A DNA stretch of 64,000 bases from Streptomyces sp. NBC_01788 (GTDB lineage: Bacteria; Actinomycetota; Actinomycetes; Streptomycetales; Streptomycetaceae), in assembly GCF_035917575.1 (NCBI RefSeq), contig NZ_CP109090.1, positions 7,626,001 to 7,690,000 of the forward strand. The letters are read 5' to 3'. Both the position numbers and the translations under genes were made by a program. Shown one piece after another: positions 61,473-64,000 of the stretch. The number at the start of each line of letters is the position of its first letter. The stretch's first letter is position 1. Below the pieces are notes generated by a model. It made no database searches, was not told the DNA's origin, and saw only the letters and a list, made by a program, of their open reading frames with translations.

Positions 61473-61933
61473 GCGGGCAGGCGCTCGCGCACCCAGTCGA
61501 GCAGGCCCGGGGTCGCGGCCTCGATCATGGCCAGTACCTCTTCGAAGCCCTCCGGGCCGCCGTAGTACGGGTCGGGCACGTCCAGGTCGCCGATCGCCCG
61601 CGGGTCGAACGAGCGCAGCAGCCGCACCCGGGACGGTTCGTCGACGATCCGCCGCAGCGCCTTCTCGTGGTCGCGGTCCATGGCCAGGAGCAGGTCGGCG
61701 TCCAGGTGCTCGGCGCCGACCTGGGCGGCGACGTGCCGCACCGGGTAGCCGTGCCGGATCAGCGCCTCGCCGGCCCGCTCGTCGATGGCCTCACCGACGT
61801 GCCAGGGGCCGATGCCGGCACTGCTGACCCGGACCGCGTCCGTGAGCCCCGCCCGGCGCAACCGCTCGGCGAACACCAGCGCCGCGGACGGCGACCGGCA
61901 GATGTTCCCGCTGCAGACGAAACAGATGTGCAC
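61469..61933 (-). CDS. Low molecular weight protein-tyrosine phosphatase
   Basis: 154 residues from GTG 61933. The P-loop [11 protein letters not shown] holds nucleophile C7 and R13; the general acid is in VPDPYYGG near residue 120. Length and motifs fit LMW-PTPs, which remove phosphate from protein tyrosine or, in the fructosamine-kinase-linked members, from protein-bound ribulosamine or fructosamine 5-/6-phosphates. TACTCT (61941-61946) gives a leaderless promoter. Its stop overlaps the kinase start, so both act together. Confidence 0.93.
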
Positions 61934-61940
61934 GGCCCCC

Positions 61941-61946
61941 AGAGTA
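61941..61946 (-). promoter_or_regulatory. -10 box of the phosphatase-kinase operon
   Basis: On the minus strand TACTCT (TANNNT) ends 7 nt before the GTG at 61933, so transcription probably starts at the start codon. Confidence 0.4.
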
Positions 61947-62026
61947 CGGGCCCCCTCCGGAAGCCGCCGACGGGATGCCGTGGTCCGGAGACCGGCCGGC
62001 CGGGCCCGTCGCCCCGCGTGGGAGGC

Positions 62027-62683
62027 TCACGCACCGCGCAGAGTCCGCCTGGCGAGTTCGTAGGCGGGGAGCATCTGTTCGTGTTCCTCGGTGTCCATGC
62101 CGCCGAGGTGCAGGACCACGGGACCCTGGTCCGTGCTCACGGCGAGGGCGCGTGCCTTCTTCGACTCGTCCAGGAACTCGCTCGTGCGCAGGTACTCGAC
62201 TTCGACGCCTTCGAGCCCGCCCGTCGTGAACGAGCGGTACGTCTCCTCGCTCACGTCCTTCTCCGCGGCCACGAAGGCCCGCAGCACCGTGCTCGCGTCC
62301 CCCGCGTCCGGGGAGCCGGTGAACACGCGGAGGAAACCGATGTTCCCCGCGGGCTTGGCGTCGACCTCGCACACGGTGGTCACCGGGCCCTGGCGCAGCA
62401 GCGCGTCTGCGACCTCCTTGCCGGCGGGGGAGTCGCCGACTGCCGTCGGATTCACCGCCTCGGCCTTCCAGCTCTCGGCGATGTCGAAGGTGACGGGAAG
62501 CTCGCACACCGAACCCCGGGCGCCGATCGTGCCCCCGCTGCGGACGGCCGTGCCCGTCGCGTCCGTCGCCCGCACGGCGGAGGCACTCTCATGCGCCCCC
62601 GAACAGGCCGTCAGCGCGCCGCCCAGCAGCAGTACCACCACAGTCGCCGAACCCCGCCACGCCGTCCCCGCCCGAAGCCGCAC
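62027..62683 (-). CDS. Lipoprotein of unknown function
   Basis: 218 residues from GTG 62683, picked because GGAGGGGAG lies ~7 nt upstream. The signal peptide ends in a lipobox (LTAC, Cys at about 27), so it is anchored to the outer face of the membrane. The mature domain (CELPVTFDIAESWKAEAVNP...VEYLRTSEFLDESKKARALAV) resembles the LpqN/DUF-type lipoproteins of actinobacteria, but I do not assign a family. No operon partner is evident. Confidence 0.8.
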   Translation of the reverse strand: MRLRAGTAWRGSATVVVLLLGGALTACSGAHESASAVRATDATGTAVRSGGTIGARGSVCELPVTFDIAESWKAEAVNPTAVGDSPAGKEVADALLRQGPVTTVCEVDAKPAGNIGFLRVFTGSPDAGDASTVLRAFVAAEKDVSEETYRSFTTGGLEGVEVEYLRTSEFLDESKKARALAVSTDQGPVVLHLGGMDTEEHEQMLPAYELARRTLRGA

Positions 62684-62793
62684 CGCTTTCTCCCCTCCTC
62701 GCCGGCGCGTCACTCTAACCGCTGTGACCTGGAGGGTTGCGGCCCGGAGGCCTTGAACGGCCTTGTCCGGGTACGCGCTCCGGGGCAGCCGGT

Positions 62794-62910
62794 GTGCCGG
62801 TCGACGCGCCCGGCGTGATCGTCGGCGCCGGCGGTCCCGCCACGCTGGAGGAGGTCACGTCCCTCCTCGGCACCCACCGCGTCTGGGAGCGCTTCCCCGC
62901 CGGGGCCTGA
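62794..62910 (+). pseudogene. Short coding fragment of unknown origin
   Basis: From 62794 to a TGA at 62908-62910, 38 codons with almost only G/C third positions spell PVDAPGVIVGAGGPATLEEV and then TSLLGTHRVWERFPAGA. The frame stays open upstream to 62728, but there is no credible start or ribosome site. It is probably the 3' end of a lost gene; the family is not recognisable. Confidence 0.35.
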
Positions 62911-63052
62911 CCGGGGCCGCGTTCCGGGCGGGCGCCGCCGCTCATCGTCGTCGGCGCGTGCGAATGTGGCGGAAGCCACGCCCTGGGGGCGGCCTGGGTC
63001 ATATTCCTCGGCCCGGGGCGCGGGCTACCGTTTCAGGCAGTCCTTTTTGTCC

Positions 63053-63607
63053 GTGAACGGCTCGAACGGCCCGGCAGTGCACGAAGATCTCTCTCCGCTC
63101 ATCGCAGCGACCACCCACTGGCTGACCAGCGCATACCCGGCGTCCGGCGGCGCCCTGGCCTCCGCCCTGTGCGAGGCGCAGGCACGCCAGGCGGTGACGG
63201 TCGCGGCCCGTCTGCGCTACCCGACGCCGATGGACGCCGCGCTGGTGATGATGGCCGGCCCCGGGGGCTCGGCCCGCCTCGACTGGATCGCCGGCGCGGA
63301 CGGCGTCGAGAGCGACGACCCGGACGCGCACGCGTGGCGCACCTGGGTGGACGAGGTCGTACTGAGCTGGGCCGCCTGTCTGCTCACCGACCCCGAACTG
63401 GCCTGGCGCGCGGTGGACGCGCTCGCCGAGGCGACCGAACCGACCTCCACGCCCCCCGAGTTCCGCCGCCTGGTGACTCCCGACGACGGCGACCGGCAGG
63501 CAGCGGCCCTACTCCGCCACCCCGATCTCCTCGCCCCGGTCTCCGCCCTCCACCACCCCCAGCTCCTCGACCGCCTCGAGGAACAGGGCCAGGCCTTCGC
63601 CGCCTGA
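63053..63607 (+). CDS. Conserved hypothetical protein
   Basis: 184 residues from GTG 63053. Soluble and helical: EDLSPLIAATTHWLTSAYPASGGALASALCEAQARQAVTVAARLRYPTPMDAALVMMAGPGGSARLDWIAGADG, then AWRTWVDEVVLSWAACLLTDPELAWRAVDALAEATEPTSTPPEF. No membrane helix and no known motif. No strong ribosome site; TACCGT at 63026 could be a -10 box. Function unknown; convergent with the partial glycerol-3-phosphate dehydrogenase gene. Confidence 0.7.
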   Translation: MNGSNGPAVHEDLSPLIAATTHWLTSAYPASGGALASALCEAQARQAVTVAARLRYPTPMDAALVMMAGPGGSARLDWIAGADGVESDDPDAHAWRTWVDEVVLSWAACLLTDPELAWRAVDALAEATEPTSTPPEFRRLVTPDDGDRQAAALLRHPDLLAPVSALHHPQLLDRLEEQGQAFAA

Positions 63608-63631
63608 GAGATGCCCTGGTGAGGTGCCTCT

Positions 63632-64000
63632 TCACCGGGAGCCCAGAGTCTCGCCCAGCACCTCTCGGGCGGCCTCCAGCGCTCTTGTCCGGTCGGAGGG
63701 GATCAGGCCGATTCGGGTGCGGCGGTCCAGGAGGTCGGACTCGTCGAGGGCGCCCTCGTGGTGTGCGGCCCAGAGGAGTTCGGCGCGGGTGACGGGGTGG
63801 CCCTCCAGTACGGGGGCACGCAGGTGCGGATCCCGAGCGCCCAGGGCGTGGACGGCCGGTGCCTCCGTGCCGTAGAGGCGGACCAGGCGGCGCGGGGCCC
63901 GCAGCGCGGCCAGAGCCTGTGGTGACGCGGCGCCGACGAGGGGGAGGGAGGCCGTGGGGGAGGGGCCCGCGCCGAGTCCTTGCGCGGCTACGGCGGTGTC
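63632..64000 (-). CDS. glpD: Glycerol-3-phosphate dehydrogenase, C-terminal part (cut by window end)
   Basis: The last 122 codons of a gene whose 5' end lies beyond the window. The peptide contains LVRLYGTEAPAVHAL, HPVTRAELLWAAHHEGALDESDLLDRRTRIGLIPSDR and a short tail, which is the DAO_C helical domain at the end of FAD-dependent glycerol-3-phosphate dehydrogenases (GlpD). They oxidise glycerol 3-phosphate to dihydroxyacetone phosphate at the membrane. Only the C-terminal domain is visible, so the catalytic domain was not checked. Confidence 0.8.
   Translation of the reverse strand, partial: DTAVAAQGLGAGPSPTASLPLVGAASPQALAALRAPRRLVRLYGTEAPAVHALGARDPHLRAPVLEGHPVTRAELLWAAHHEGALDESDLLDRRTRIGLIPSDRTRALEAAREVLGETLGSR

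Overview
The window is a 64-kb piece of a very GC-rich actinomycete chromosome, almost certainly Streptomyces. The reasons are the third-codon GC bias, frequent GTG/TTG starts and leaderless promoters (TANNNT about 6 nt before the start codon), a mycothiol-dependent formaldehyde enzyme, streptogrisin-like secreted proteases with pro-regions, an EfeU-EfeO fusion, ANTAR/PP2C signalling proteins and DUF6479/DUF5709-type small proteins. No rRNA, tRNA, CRISPR array, phage or intact insertion sequence was recognised. The gene mix (paralogous respiratory genes, proteases, sugar enzymes, gene fragments) suggests an accessory or arm-proximal region.

Layout. 1-5 kb: a double-glycine leader peptide without cysteine, a DUF1772 gene divergent from a TetR regulator, a stretch with two gene fragments around a GNAT acetyltransferase, and a secreted S1 protease. 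5-9 kb: an orphan respiratory module (cytochrome b of a bc complex, cytochrome c oxidase subunits I and IV) lacking oxidase subunits II/III and QcrA/QcrC. 9-11 kb: an isochorismatase-like protein and a MarR repressor with a clear palindromic operator, then a calcineurin-like phosphoesterase.

11.6-19.5 kb: a seven-gene minus-strand operon for a form-II CO-dehydrogenase-like molybdenum hydroxylase (CoxS, L, M) with maturation genes (MoxR ATPase CoxD, VWA protein CoxE, XdhC, CoxG). 19.7-22 kb: a GT1 glycosyltransferase, two adjoining tandem-repeat arrays (17-bp and 19-bp units) and an NTF2-like protein. 22.4-27 kb: S-(hydroxymethyl)mycothiol dehydrogenase with a metallo-beta-lactamase partner, two SDR oxidoreductases and a secreted L,D-transpeptidase. 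27-34.5 kb: an S1 protease with a C-terminal membrane anchor, a DUF3800-like protein, a GT87 mannosyltransferase-like membrane protein, a DUF35 Zn-ribbon protein, a TetR regulator, an ATP-grasp protein and a peptidoglycan-binding membrane protein.

34.6-44.3 kb: a MITE-like element supplying the stop codon of an ANTAR-PAS-PP2C phosphatase, an RpiR regulator, a uridine-kinase-like protein, a beta-phosphoglucomutase/GH65 phosphorylase pair and a BlaI/M56 sensor pair. 44.5-51.8 kb: a GT-C membrane protein, two PAP2 phosphatases, and the EfeUO-EfeB ferrous-iron/heme system behind a probable iron box; interleaved BlaI-type half-sites lie upstream of the PAP2 genes. 51.8-64 kb: soluble transhydrogenase, a GH15 glucoamylase-like enzyme, a membrane SpoIIE-type phosphatase, a GAF-ANTAR regulator, a secreted protein, a fructosamine-kinase-like protein with a (GS)n hexanucleotide repeat and its tyrosine-phosphatase partner, a lipoprotein, and the 3' end of a glycerol-3-phosphate dehydrogenase gene cut by the window edge.
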